Shown one piece after another: positions 1-7,433 of a stretch of 64,000 nucleotides of DNA. The notes under the pieces were generated by a model. It searched no databases. It was not told the DNA's origin and saw only the letters and a list, made by a program, of their open reading frames with translations. The stretch lies in assembly GCF_040459645.1 (NCBI RefSeq), contig NZ_JARVHQ010000001.1:4340001-4404000 (forward strand), in the 5' to 3' direction. Position numbers and translations under genes: made by a program. This DNA comes from Bacillus cereus group sp. RP43. Its GTDB lineage: Bacteria; Bacillota; Bacilli; Bacillales; Bacillaceae_G. The first letter of the stretch is position 1. Every line of letters begins with the position of its first letter.

Positions 1-1
1 C

Positions 2-340
2 ATGAACAACATAGATCCAGTTGAATTAACGAAAGGCTTACCTGGTATACCTTGTCCTATCGCTAAAACGCTTGACGTAATTAGTACAAAATGGACGTTT
101 TTAATCATTCGTGACCTTCTTATCGAAGGAACTTTACGCTTTAGTGATTTACAAAAATCAATGGATGGGATTAGTCCAAAAACTTTATCGCTTCGCCTAA
201 AAGAATTGGAAACGCAAGGGATTATAACGCGAAAAGTATACCCAGAGGTTCCGCCTCGCGTAGAGTACACGTTAACGGATAAAGGAAAGCAATTAGAGGG
301 GATATTTATTGAATTAAAGCGGTTTGGATTAAGTTTATAA
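2..340 (+). CDS. HxlR-family transcriptional regulator
   Basis: This is a 112-residue winged-helix protein of the HxlR type. Cys18 in the GIPCPI segment sits where redox-sensing HxlR/YodB proteins carry a conserved cysteine. The winged helix follows (LRFSDLQKSMDGISPKTLSLRLKELE is split here only in description), with the wing near PEVPPRVEYTLT. Members usually repress an adjacent oxidoreductase or detoxification gene in response to electrophiles. The ATG is at base 2, so its ribosome binding site and any upstream target lie outside the window and a slightly longer N-terminus cannot be excluded. Length matches the family. It ends at a strong terminator shared with the convergent MFS gene. Confidence 0.85.
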   Translation: MNNIDPVELTKGLPGIPCPIAKTLDVISTKWTFLIIRDLLIEGTLRFSDLQKSMDGISPKTLSLRLKELETQGIITRKVYPEVPPRVEYTLTDKGKQLEGIFIELKRFGLSL

Positions 341-383
341 ACGAAAAGCCCCTTACCATAAAAATAGTAAGAGGCTTTTCGTT
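341..383. terminator. Bidirectional terminator between HxlR and MFS genes
   Basis: The arms ACGAAAAGCC..CTTAC and GTAAG.GGCTTTTCGT form a long stem with an A-rich loop, with T-rich flanks on both strands. It separates two convergent genes. Confidence 0.8.
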
Positions 384-393
384 ATTCACTACA

Positions 394-1596
394 TTACTTC
401 GCAAAACTTTGAGCTAGCTGTTTCTCTCTCCACATAAATGTAATGCCGAGACCAACGATTAAAACAACACCTGAAAATGCATATGGATAATTAATGTTTA
501 TATCAAATAATATTCCGCCCATCGCTGGTCCTGCAATATTCCCTAAACTCGTATACGTTGAGTTCATACCAGCAACGAATCCTTGCTCTTTACCAGCTGC
601 TTTTGATAAAAATGTCGTTAAAGCTGGACGAAGTAAGTCAAATGCTAGGAAAATAAAACAAGTAACAAGGAGCACACTCCAATAATTAAAGACTATAGTT
701 GAAACAAATGCTAACACTGCGCCTACAATTAAACATATTTGAATTAACACTTTTTCGCCGAATATGTCGACCAATTTGCCAAACATAAATACTTGCACAA
801 CTACCCCAAAGATTGAGCTAATTGTAATAATGGCAGCAATATCTTTCGGCGCGAAACCAAATTTATGATCAGAGAACAGGCTAAACACAGTTTCATATGC
901 TGATAATCCAAATGCGAGTACAAATACAATAATAAATGCGATTGCATACATTGGATTTAATGATTTCTTTAAATCCCCGATAAAACTTGATTCTTTCGTA
1001 TTAGCGGAAATCTCTGCAAGCTCCTCTTTCGTTAAAGGCTCTTTCAAAATAAAGATCGAAATCACACATGCTATAAAGGCAATCACTGCTGCCACAAAGA
1101 AAGGTACACGTATACCGTATTCTGCAATAAACCCGCCGATTCCAGGCCCTATAATAAATCCAGTGCTAATAGCTGCTGAAAGATAGCCCATCGCCTTTGG
1201 ACGTTCCTGAATCGATGTAATATCCGCAACATATGCTGTAACACCCGGCATAATAAACGCAGCACTAATTCCGCCTAACACCCTTGCTACATAAAGCATC
1301 CACACATCTTTTCCTAATCCAAAAAGAAGCTCTGAAACACCAAAAATAAATAATCCAATGATTATCATTTTCTTCCTACCGTAAAGATCGACCCACCGGC
1401 CTGTAATAGGTGAAGTAATAAGCTGAGCCATTGCAAATACTGCAACGAGATAGCCCATCGTCTTTCCTGTTAAATTCATATCATTCATAAAGGACGGCAT
1501 AACCGGAATAATTAACCCAATCCCTAAAAAAGCGATAAATATATTACTCAAAAGAATGATCAATACCATCTTTTGTTCTTTTATCGGTTTCTTCAA
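394..1596 (-). CDS. MFS drug efflux transporter (NorA/Bmr/Blt-like)
   Basis: A 400-residue, 12-helix major facilitator. It shows the loop 2-3 motif (GRWVDLYGRKK) and the antiporter motif C in helix 5 (GFIIGPGIGG), both typical of drug:H+ antiporters such as NorA, Bmr and Blt. Substrates cannot be read from sequence. The start is TTG preceded by AGAGGTG; a later ATG at codon 10 is less well placed. The 5' region between the upstream tetR gene and this one carries a TetR-type palindrome (1747-1763) and a degenerate bcr1 remnant. The pump is therefore probably under the same TetR repressor as the SMR pair upstream. Confidence 0.85.
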   Translation of the reverse strand: MKKPIKEQKMVLIILLSNIFIAFLGIGLIIPVMPSFMNDMNLTGKTMGYLVAVFAMAQLITSPITGRWVDLYGRKKMIIIGLFIFGVSELLFGLGKDVWMLYVARVLGGISAAFIMPGVTAYVADITSIQERPKAMGYLSAAISTGFIIGPGIGGFIAEYGIRVPFFVAAVIAFIACVISIFILKEPLTKEELAEISANTKESSFIGDLKKSLNPMYAIAFIIVFVLAFGLSAYETVFSLFSDHKFGFAPKDIAAIITISSIFGVVVQVFMFGKLVDIFGEKVLIQICLIVGAVLAFVSTIVFNYWSVLLVTCFIFLAFDLLRPALTTFLSKAAGKEQGFVAGMNSTYTSLGNIAGPAMGGILFDININYPYAFSGVVLIVGLGITFMWREKQLAQSFAK

Positions 1597-1653
1597 TTTT
1601 TAACACCTCTTCCCGTAAGTTCCTCTCAAAAAATAACGCCCAAGAAGCTTTTT

Positions 1654-1720
1654 CTTTATCCTGCTATTTGTGGGCTACTACTGAGTGAAGATCACCCCAC
1701 TCATTAGAATTTCACTCTAT
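1654..1720 (+). repeat. Degenerate, internally deleted bcr1 element
   Basis: It begins like the intact copies (TTTATCCTGCTATTTGTGGGC) and ends like them (CACTCATTAGAATTTCACT), but lacks the central hairpin. It lies in the presumed 5' untranslated region of the MFS gene. The match is partial and was judged by eye against the copies at 5608 and 42681. Confidence 0.5.
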
Positions 1721-1746
1721 CCTTCCACACATACATAAATACAGGG

Positions 1747-1763
1747 TGAATGACTATCATTCA
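1747..1763. promoter_or_regulatory. TetR operator candidate upstream of MFS gene
   Basis: A 17-bp palindrome, TGAATGA-CTA-TCATTCA. It shares its arms with three other sites around the tetR and SMR genes. Confidence 0.65.
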
Positions 1764-1777
1764 GTTTTTCGCAGAAA

Positions 1778-1804
1778 TGAACCTACCTTTTCAGACAGGT
1801 TCAT
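1778..1804 (-). terminator. Probable terminator of tetR
   Basis: The stem ATGAACCT/AGGTTCAT has a 10-nt loop just after the tetR stop codon. The following T tract is short, so readthrough into the MFS gene is possible. Confidence 0.45.
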
Positions 1805-1808
1805 CTTA

Positions 1809-2387
1809 CTATTTCTTTATATGTAGTGCATGTGTTAAAAAATCTAGTACTTCTGCCTTTTGCAAGCCCACTTGCTCGTCATCTTTATGATCATATAAAT
1901 AAACTTGTTCCGCTGCTGATTCAACAAGAGCAATAAATAACTTCGCTGTTCTCTCTGCATGAACCGAATCACGAATTTCACCAGCTTCTTTTGCTTCACT
2001 TAAAAATTCACTTAGCCACATATAAAGAGGCTCATATACAGCTTCCCATTCTTTTATATGTTCAGTTGATGCAAGGCCCGCATACATTAATGCTTGTATT
2101 TCACGATATTCAGCTATAAAGTTAAATACCGCATCTATTACTTGCTCAACTTTACTTGAAAAAGGTGAATCGTTCTGTACTTTTTCTTTCACTGCAAGTA
2201 TCATCTTCTCAACCATCACTTCTGCTATTGCAGGCATAACAGCTAACTTAGAAGGAAAATATAAATAGAACGTTCCTTGCGCAATGCCAGCCAATTTCAC
2301 GATATCAGAAATCTTCGTTTTTTCAACGCCCTTTTCCTGAAATACTTCAATAGCTGCATAGACAATTCTTTCTTTTTTATTCATCAT
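1809..2387 (-). CDS. TetR/AcrR-family repressor
   Basis: A 192-residue protein with an N-terminal helix-turn-helix (residues ~8-50, including KISDIVKLAGIAQGTFYLYF) and an all-helical ligand domain. The HTH resembles those of QacR/FadR-type TetR regulators. It lies between an SMR pump pair and an MFS pump, all on the same strand. Matching palindromes stand before each of the three transcription units, so it probably represses all of them and itself. The start is one of two adjacent ATGs after a weak AAAGGG. The inducer is unknown, probably a lipophilic cation or membrane-active compound given the pump types. Confidence 0.85.
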   Translation of the reverse strand: MMNKKERIVYAAIEVFQEKGVEKTKISDIVKLAGIAQGTFYLYFPSKLAVMPAIAEVMVEKMILAVKEKVQNDSPFSSKVEQVIDAVFNFIAEYREIQALMYAGLASTEHIKEWEAVYEPLYMWLSEFLSEAKEAGEIRDSVHAERTAKLFIALVESAAEQVYLYDHKDDEQVGLQKAEVLDFLTHALHIKK

Positions 2388-2409
2388 CTAAACCCTTTCA
2401 CACGCGTAT

Positions 2410-2455
2410 TGAATGACTGTCACTCATTTTATAAAATAACTAGCTGTACTGTCAA
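2410..2455 (-). promoter_or_regulatory. tetR promoter and overlapping operator
   Basis: On the minus strand a TTGACA -35 (2450-2455) and a TAAAAT -10 (2426-2431) are separated by 18 bp. The palindrome TGAATGACTGTCACTCA (2410-2426) covers the start region. This geometry fits autorepression. Confidence 0.6.
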
Positions 2456-2475
2456 TTATAGTGCACTTTTCATAA

Positions 2476-2505
2476 TAAAAATCTCCCAACAAATCGTTAG
2501 GAGAT
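2476..2505 (-). terminator. Terminator of the SMR pair
   Basis: On the minus strand, the arms ATCTCCTAAC and GTTGGGAGAT have a 5-nt loop and are followed by TTTTTA. It lies 21 bp after the second SMR stop codon. Confidence 0.7.
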
Positions 2506-2525
2506 TCAACTTTAATATCATTTTC

Positions 2526-2840
2526 TTATGAAAGAGCCTTTAATCCCGTAACTCCACATACGATAAGAGCTACACTAATCAAACGTGCCTTACTTTTCGA
2601 TTCACCAAACAGAAACATATTTAATAAAACTGCGCCTGCTGTTCCAATGCCAATCCAAACCGCATAAGCCACACTTACTTGTAAGAACAAGAAAGATGTG
2701 TATAAAAATGCGAAGGAAGTTGCAAATCCACCTATATAAATCGCTCCATTTGCTAACGTCTTATCTTTACTATACATTTTAAGGCCTATCACACCGACTA
2801 TTTCACTAATTGCAGCACAAAATACGAAAAACCAACCCAT
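2526..2840 (-). CDS. Small multidrug resistance (SMR) protein, subunit 2
   Basis: A 104-residue, four-helix SMR protein. Glu13 in helix 1 (CAAISEIVGVIGLK) corresponds to the essential proton/substrate carboxylate of EmrE, and the AYAVWIGIGTAGA helix-3 signature is present. It starts 2 bp after the stop of the partner SMR gene, with AAGGAG inside the partner's 3' end, so the two are translationally coupled. This arrangement is typical of obligate heterodimers (EbrAB, YkkCD, YvdRS types). Which paired subfamily it belongs to, and whether guanidinium or quaternary ammonium compounds are exported, is not decided here. Confidence 0.87.
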   Translation of the reverse strand: MGWFFVFCAAISEIVGVIGLKMYSKDKTLANGAIYIGGFATSFAFLYTSFLFLQVSVAYAVWIGIGTAGAVLLNMFLFGESKSKARLISVALIVCGVTGLKALS

Positions 2841-2842
2841 TT

Positions 2843-3199
2843 TTAAGCAGCTCCTTCCATAGCTTCTTCCACAGTCTCTGCTTTATTATCAGCCAATTTT
2901 AAACCGATAACGCCTGCTACAACCATCACAATGAAGAATAATTTTCCTAAACTAAAACTTCCACCGAAAAGAAAAACATCCATTAAGAAAGTTCCTACAG
3001 TACCAGCCCCAGCAAACACCGCATATACTGTCCCTGTCGCAAGATGTTCACACGCTTTAGAAAGGAAGTGAAAATCAACAGCGATAACTCCTACAATAAT
3101 GACCCAATGCCACCAAGTATGAGCTGTATTAAAACCAAACACCCAAAAGACTTCAAAAATACATGTTAATATGACATATAACCAAGCTTTATTTTTCAT
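2843..3199 (-). CDS. Small multidrug resistance (SMR) protein, subunit 1
   Basis: A 118-residue partner SMR protein. Glu16 in helix 1 (TCIFEVFWVFGFN) is the conserved carboxylate, and helix 3 reads TVYAVFAGAGTVGT. The start used is the ATG after AGAAGG with 8-nt spacing; a GTG three codons upstream overlaps the ribosome site and is unlikely. It carries an extra acidic C-terminal tail (ETVEEAMEG), common in the longer member of paired SMRs. A perfect 21-bp palindrome lies just upstream at 3221-3241, consistent with TetR control. Confidence 0.87.
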   Translation of the reverse strand: MKNKAWLYVILTCIFEVFWVFGFNTAHTWWHWVIIVGVIAVDFHFLSKACEHLATGTVYAVFAGAGTVGTFLMDVFLFGGSFSLGKLFFIVMVVAGVIGLKLADNKAETVEEAMEGAA

Positions 3200-3220
3200 A
3201 TCTCTCACCTTCTATTACTT

Positions 3221-3241
3221 AATGACTGACCGTCAGTCATT
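3221..3241. promoter_or_regulatory. TetR operator before SMR pair (perfect palindrome)
   Basis: A perfect 21-bp palindrome with arms AATGACTGAC and GTCAGTCATT around a single C. It is the best-conserved of the four sites and lies 22 bp before the SMR start codon. Confidence 0.75.
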
Positions 3242-3377
3242 TTTAATTAAAAAAATATAATCTCACGCTAACTACTATTTAAAAAAACAATATCATCCTC
3301 ATTTATCCTTATATTTGTTCCGTTATTAAGCTAACTACATATAAAAGTTGCTTATCTACACCCTTTCACAGAAAAAA

Positions 3378-3394
3378 TGACTGAATGTCATTCA
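3378..3394. promoter_or_regulatory. Second, distal TetR-type site
   Basis: TGACTGA-ATG-TCATTCA is a 17-bp near-palindrome with one arm mismatch. It lies about 150 bp upstream of the first SMR-operon operator and upstream of the candidate small RNA. Confidence 0.5.
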
Positions 3395-3509
3395 TAAATA
3401 TTCTACATGACCAATTGATAAAGTGTCAACACCCGGATTCTATTAACCCAAAAATATTTTAAATTTCTTAAATTCACATGTATATTTCTTAATAATCTGT
3501 CAATAATGG

Positions 3510-3590
3510 TAGTAACAAAATATTTTCTCCATTCCCCCTTGGAGATCCCTTTGAATCGAGCAGTTGCTTTTAGCTAACTGCTCTTTTTTA
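3510..3590 (+). ncRNA. Candidate trans-acting small RNA (RsaE/RoxS-like)
   Basis: No plus-strand gene precedes a strong intrinsic terminator here: arms GAGCAGTT (3558-3565) and AACTGCTC (3576-3583), then six T. Just 5' is a small hairpin CTCCA/TGGAG (3527-3544) presenting a loop with five C, followed by a second C-rich stretch (ATCCCTTT). Unpaired C-rich motifs ahead of a terminator hairpin are the hallmark of RsaE/RoxS and other Firmicute sRNAs that pair with Shine-Dalgarno sequences. The upstream AATAAT (3502-3507) could serve as -10, giving an RNA of roughly 75-80 nt. Assignment to RsaE/RoxS rests on these features, not on an alignment. Confidence 0.55.
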
Positions 3591-3690
3591 ATTTATCGGC
3601 ACATTATAATAAAATACTCATAGATAAATTCCAAAACAAAGACCTGTACTCCCTTTTCAACATGCAACAAAGAACGAAATATTTTGTACG

Positions 3691-4050
3691 CTATTTACTT
3701 TCCAACGAGTCTTTGTATGCAATAATTTTATTTTCAAGCATCTTCTCTGTAATTACTAAGTTTTCTCTTTGAGTTTGAATGGATTTTTTATGATCTTCTA
3801 AAAGTTGTAAACGAGCTTCCATTGTGTGCTCCCCTTCTGTATATAATCTAGCGTATTCTCTTATTTTCGCTATCGGCATTTGTGTTTGTTTTAACTTCAT
3901 TACAAACTGCAACCACTTTATATGTGACTCTGCATACAATCTATTCCCATTTGCATCGCGATTTGCAATTAATATATTCTCCTTTTCATAATAACGTAAT
4001 GTATGTGTGCTCACTCCTAATAATTTAGCTACCTCGCTAATTGTGTACAT
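3691..4050 (-). CDS. MerR-family transcriptional regulator
   Basis: A 119-residue MerR protein. The winged HTH is at the N-terminus (YTISEVAKLLGVSTHTLRYYEKENIL), followed by a long dimerisation helix and no metal- or drug-binding domain. The ATG used follows GGAGGG; an ATG two codons upstream is also possible. It is divergent from a short-chain dehydrogenase whose promoter has the 19-bp spacer and central palindrome that MerR proteins act on. It is therefore the likely activator of that gene. Small MerR/SDR pairs in bacilli often respond to aldehydes or thiol stress (AdhR-like), but the sensing residue is not evident. Confidence 0.85.
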   Translation of the reverse strand: MYTISEVAKLLGVSTHTLRYYEKENILIANRDANGNRLYAESHIKWLQFVMKLKQTQMPIAKIREYARLYTEGEHTMEARLQLLEDHKKSIQTQRENLVITEKMLENKIIAYKDSLESK

Positions 4051-4119
4051 AACCATACTCCCTCCGCACGCCATTTATTCTCATATATTTTACTGCCTTA
4101 TCCAAATTATAAAAAACAT

Positions 4120-4150
4120 TTGACTTAGAGTATACTCTAACAAATACAAT
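4120..4150 (+). promoter_or_regulatory. MerR-type promoter with 19-bp spacer
   Basis: -35 TTGACT (4120-4125) and -10 TACAAT (4145-4150) are separated by 19 bp. The perfect palindrome TTAGAGTATACTCTAA (4125-4140) lies in the spacer. An overlong spacer holding the operator is diagnostic of MerR-activated promoters. Confidence 0.85.
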
Positions 4151-4190
4151 CTAACCATAATAAATTAATTTAAATTTAGGAGGCTCTTAT

Positions 4191-4961
4191 ATGAAATATA
4201 CTGTTATTACTGGTGCTAGTTCAGGAATTGGCTATGAATCCGCTTTAGCCTTTGCATCTCGCGGAAAAAATTTAATACTTGTAGCTCGAAGACAAGAAGA
4301 ATTAGACGGATTAAAATTGAAAATTAACGAAATGCATCCAGAGTTGGATGTTGTCATTCGAAGAACTGATTTATCCGTCACTGAAAACGTTTATAAACTT
4401 TATGAAAGCCTACAAACTTTTCAAATTGAAACGTGGATTAACAACGCAGGTTTTGGTAATTTCGCCTCAATTGCTGAACAAAATTTAAACAAGATAGAAA
4501 CGATGTTGCATGTAAATATAGAAGCACTAACAATACTATCTTCCCTTTTCGTTCGAGATTATTCAATGACCGAAGGAACACAGCTTATTAACGTTTCATC
4601 GGGCGGTGGATACACGATTGTTGCTAATGCTGTTACGTACTGTGCTACGAAGTTTTATGTAAGTGCATTTACAGAAGGGCTGTCTCACGAACTGAAAGAA
4701 CAAGGGGCAAAAATGCAAGCAAAAGTTTTAGCTCCTGCTGCAACTGAAACAGAATTTGCGAAACGCTCATTTGACATTGATGAGTTCCAATACGATAATG
4801 TTGTACCGAAATTCCACACCGCAAAACAAATGGCACAATTTATGCTCGACCTTTATGATAACGATAAAGTTGTAGGGCTTGTCGACGGTTTTACGTATAA
4901 CTATGAACTTAGAGATCCGCTTTATAATTTTGCAGTAAGACAAACGAATTCAAATTCTTAA
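4191..4961 (+). CDS. Short-chain dehydrogenase/reductase (SDR)
   Basis: A 256-residue classical SDR. The NAD(P)-binding motif TGASSGIG is at residues 7-14, NNAG at 84-87, the catalytic Ser in NVSSGGG near 136-137, and YxxxK at Tyr150/Lys154. Arg33-Arg34 after the second strand suggests NADPH preference. It would reduce or oxidise a carbonyl/alcohol group of unknown substrate in the cytoplasm. The ribosome site is AGGAGG. Expression is likely switched by the divergent MerR regulator through the 19-bp-spacer promoter. A bidirectional terminator follows. Confidence 0.88.
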   Translation: MKYTVITGASSGIGYESALAFASRGKNLILVARRQEELDGLKLKINEMHPELDVVIRRTDLSVTENVYKLYESLQTFQIETWINNAGFGNFASIAEQNLNKIETMLHVNIEALTILSSLFVRDYSMTEGTQLINVSSGGGYTIVANAVTYCATKFYVSAFTEGLSHELKEQGAKMQAKVLAPAATETEFAKRSFDIDEFQYDNVVPKFHTAKQMAQFMLDLYDNDKVVGLVDGFTYNYELRDPLYNFAVRQTNSNS

Positions 4962-4992
4962 CAACTTCTCATTTCTGACTAAAATATAGATA

Positions 4993-5026
4993 CCCACTAT
5001 TTCTTAAATAATAGTGGGCCTTTTTT
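4993..5026. terminator. Terminator between SDR and GNAT genes
   Basis: The stem CCCACTATT/AATAGTGGG is followed by CC and six T on the plus strand. Confidence 0.8.
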
Positions 5027-5039
5027 CTCTCTAAAAATT

Positions 5040-5495
5040 TCATCCAACATACCGTATCATCGCCACCTCATCACAATAATCAACTTTTGGACAATGTCTA
5101 CAATCAATCCACACTTTTTCTGGTAATGCTTCTCTATTCACAAAATCAAACCCGCACTTTTGAAAAAATTCCGTTTCATATGTTAAAGAAATTACCCTGT
5201 TCACTTTTATCTTTGCCGCCTCATTCATTACATAATTCACTAACTTACGCCCTATCCCTTTTCCTGCATATGTATGCGAAACTACTAACGATCGTACTTC
5301 TGCAAGATCCTCTCCTAACACGTGTAAACCAGCAACTCCAACGACTTCCTCTCCTTCTTTCATAACATATAAACATTGTAAATATTGATAGAGAGACAAA
5401 AGAGAACGCGGCAAAACAACTCCTTCTTTTGCATACATTTCAATGAGATTATAAATTTCTTTCACATCACTTGTAACCGCATTAAAGATTTTCAT
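5040..5495 (-). CDS. GNAT N-acetyltransferase (short ArgA-like)
   Basis: A 151-residue single-domain GNAT. The acetyl-CoA pyrophosphate loop is GKGIGRKL (~80-87). The C-terminal part (FFQKCGF, LPEKVWIDCRHCP, DEVAMI) resembles the acetyltransferase domain of N-acetylglutamate synthases, including the LPEKVW..C..C element. It is not near arginine genes, so a role in arginine synthesis is only a family-based possibility. The ribosome site is AAGGGGA before ATG. It is monocistronic. Confidence 0.75.
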   Translation of the reverse strand: MKIFNAVTSDVKEIYNLIEMYAKEGVVLPRSLLSLYQYLQCLYVMKEGEEVVGVAGLHVLGEDLAEVRSLVVSHTYAGKGIGRKLVNYVMNEAAKIKVNRVISLTYETEFFQKCGFDFVNREALPEKVWIDCRHCPKVDYCDEVAMIRYVG

Positions 5496-5607
5496 ATTAT
5501 ATCCCCTTGCCCCCAGAATTAATATTTATAACATTACATGAATTTTAATTCATAATTTCATATAATAATACCTCTCTCTTTTCTCTCCGTCAATCACTTT
5601 TCTGAAT

Positions 5608-5761
5608 TTTATCCCGCATTAACGGGCAGTAAGACTCCCACCTCAAAATTCGGCTGAAGCAAAGAAGTTAGGTGGGAGATCAACTGCCCGTAAACGCCCG
5701 ATTGGTGAAGACTAATAATCAGTGGGGGATGAACAAAACCCCCACTGATTAAAGTTTCACT
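5608..5761 (+). repeat. bcr1 repeat, full-length copy
   Basis: An element of about 154 bp built of nested inverted repeats: CGGGCAGT..ACTGCCCG enclosing CTCCCACCT..AGGTGGGAG, then ATCAGTGGGGG..CCCCCACTGAT, ending AAAGTTTCACTT. The same structure recurs at six other places in this window. This matches the bcr1 family described as specific to the B. cereus group. It fills most of the gene-free stretch between the GNAT and Lrp genes. Confidence 0.85.
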
Positions 5762-5772
5762 TGATACAAACA

Positions 5773-5803
5773 AAAAACCAAGCAACTTAATCGATGCTCG
5801 GTT
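5773..5803 (-). terminator. Terminator overlapping the 3' end of the lrp-type gene
   Basis: On the minus strand, AACCGAGCA pairs with TGCTTGGTT, followed by TTTTTG. The 5' arm lies within the last codons of the gene. Confidence 0.7.
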
Positions 5804-6281
5804 CCTCATTTCGTATCGGCAATACCGTCGAATATTTAATTTCACGAAGTGCTAAACTCGTCTGTATACGTGTAATACCAAGCTTATTCAGCTTTCTGAT
5901 AAACTGCTCCAGTTCCTTACGATCACGATTTGCAACCTTTAATAAATAATCATACTCTCCTGTTAAACAGTGACATTCTAACACTTCCGGCATCGCTTCT
6001 AATTCTTTTTCCAACACTTCCAGCTTATCTGATTGATGAATATTCGTACTCATAAATATGAAGCATAGTAAATCAAAACCAAGCTTTTCTTGATTTAAAA
6101 TTGCTACTTGCTTATCAATAAAACCTTCCCCATCTAACCTTTTTATTCTTGCATGCATAGCAGCCGGTGATAAATTAACGCGTCGTGCAAGCTCTGCATT
6201 ACTTACTTGTGACTCCTTCTGCAATATATCTAAAATTTGTACATCTAAATCATCTAACACTTTAATAACAGATGACTCCAT
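5787..6281 (-). CDS. Lrp/AsnC-family regulator
   Basis: A 164-residue Lrp-type protein. The N-terminal HTH includes NAELARRVNLSPAAMHARIKRLDGEGFI, and the C-terminal RAM/AsnC ligand domain contains the family segment GEYDYLLKV. The ATG used is preceded by a GGGGGG-containing site; the frame is open 15 codons further upstream without a ribosome site. It is divergent from an EamA exporter, a common pairing in which an amino-acid-sensing Lrp protein controls an exporter. The effector is not deducible. Confidence 0.88.
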   Translation of the reverse strand: MESSVIKVLDDLDVQILDILQKESQVSNAELARRVNLSPAAMHARIKRLDGEGFIDKQVAILNQEKLGFDLLCFIFMSTNIHQSDKLEVLEKELEAMPEVLECHCLTGEYDYLLKVANRDRKELEQFIRKLNKLGITRIQTSLALREIKYSTVLPIRNEEPSID

Positions 6282-6486
6282 CAAAATCCCCCCTTTTTTC
6301 TTACCGATGATTATTCGAAAAAACACCTCACACCTTACACAAAACTGAACATCTTTCTATAAATTATATTTACAACAAAACATTTTATCGTTTTTTAACC
6401 ATTATACAAAAGAATATATTACATAATAAAGAAAAATGCTAAAATTATTTATAATTCATATTAATTACGGCAAAGGGGATTTTGAC

Positions 6487-7398
6487 ATGCCTTATTTTTA
6501 CGTCTTTTTACTATTATTAACGAGCTTACTATGGGGAGGGAATTTCGTCGTTGGGAAATCGCTCGTTGATCATGCATCACCAATGACACTGACAAGTTTA
6601 AGATGGATGATTGCCATTGTTTGTTTATTACCGATGGTATGGTTTAAAGAAAAAAAAATCATTCCGCCTCGTGCTGCAATACTTCCGTTAATACTTATGG
6701 GCATTTCAGGCGTTGCTCTTTTTAACATCTTTCAATTTTTAGCACTAGAAAAAACATCCGCAACGAATGTAGGTCTTATTTCTACATTGAACGCTATTTC
6801 GATTGCATTATTTTCTGTGCTATTTCTAAAAGAAAAAGTAAATACACTTCAAATTCTTTCTATGATTCTTTCATTTTTCGGGGTTATGCTCGTCCTTTTA
6901 AAAGGAAATTTCGCACTTTTATTTTCACTACATTTTAATAGCGGAGATTTATGGATGATGGCGGCAGTATGTATTTGGGGTATTTACTCTGTTTGCAGTA
7001 AATGGGCGACAAAAACAGTTACACCGCTAATGGCGACGTTATATTCTGGTATTTTCGGCGTCATTTTATTGCTTCCATTTAACATAGGCAACTTCACTGT
7101 TTCCAATATTAATTCTTCCTTCATAACATCACTTTTATATACAGGACTCGTTTCAACGGTCCTTTGTATGGTATTTTGGAACATTGGTGTACAGAAATTA
7201 GGAGCTACTACATCGGGTATTTTTCTAAATTTCAATCCAATTTTCACAGCTATTTTAGCATTTATTTTCCTTGGAGAAGAACTAACATGGATTCAAATTT
7301 TCGGGACAATTATCGTCGTTACAGGGTGCTATTTATTCTCTCATTTTAAAACTGTTTCTCCTCAGACGACTAGAGCTTTAGTACGAAAGCATTCTTAA
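6487..7398 (+). CDS. EamA (DMT superfamily) exporter
   Basis: A 303-residue membrane protein with about ten helices arranged as two EamA repeats (~1-140 and ~150-290). The first begins LLWGGNFVVGKSLV and the second carries WGIYSVCSKWATK. These proteins export amino acids or other small metabolites. The start is the ATG after AAAGGGG, 8 nt away; the 17 upstream in-frame codons lack a ribosome site. Divergence from the Lrp-type regulator suggests an amino acid or derivative as substrate. Confidence 0.85.
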   Translation: MPYFYVFLLLLTSLLWGGNFVVGKSLVDHASPMTLTSLRWMIAIVCLLPMVWFKEKKIIPPRAAILPLILMGISGVALFNIFQFLALEKTSATNVGLISTLNAISIALFSVLFLKEKVNTLQILSMILSFFGVMLVLLKGNFALLFSLHFNSGDLWMMAAVCIWGIYSVCSKWATKTVTPLMATLYSGIFGVILLLPFNIGNFTVSNINSSFITSLLYTGLVSTVLCMVFWNIGVQKLGATTSGIFLNFNPIFTAILAFIFLGEELTWIQIFGTIIVVTGCYLFSHFKTVSPQTTRALVRKHS

Positions 7399-7406
7399 TG
7401 AAAAAG

Positions 7407-7433
7407 CATCGCCACCAGAGTGGCGATGTTTTT
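7407..7433 (+). terminator. Terminator after EamA gene
   Basis: The stem CATCGCCA/TGGCGATG has a 6-nt loop and is followed by TTTTTA. Confidence 0.8.

Noticed and set aside
2843..3199. Guanidine riboswitch (ykkC type) before the SMR pair
   Set aside because: The leader is too short and lacks the ACGR-type motifs; TetR-type palindromes are present instead.
5609..5845. 78-codon minus-strand frame
   Set aside because: It lies mostly in the bcr1 element and the 3' end of the Lrp-type gene; no ribosome site.
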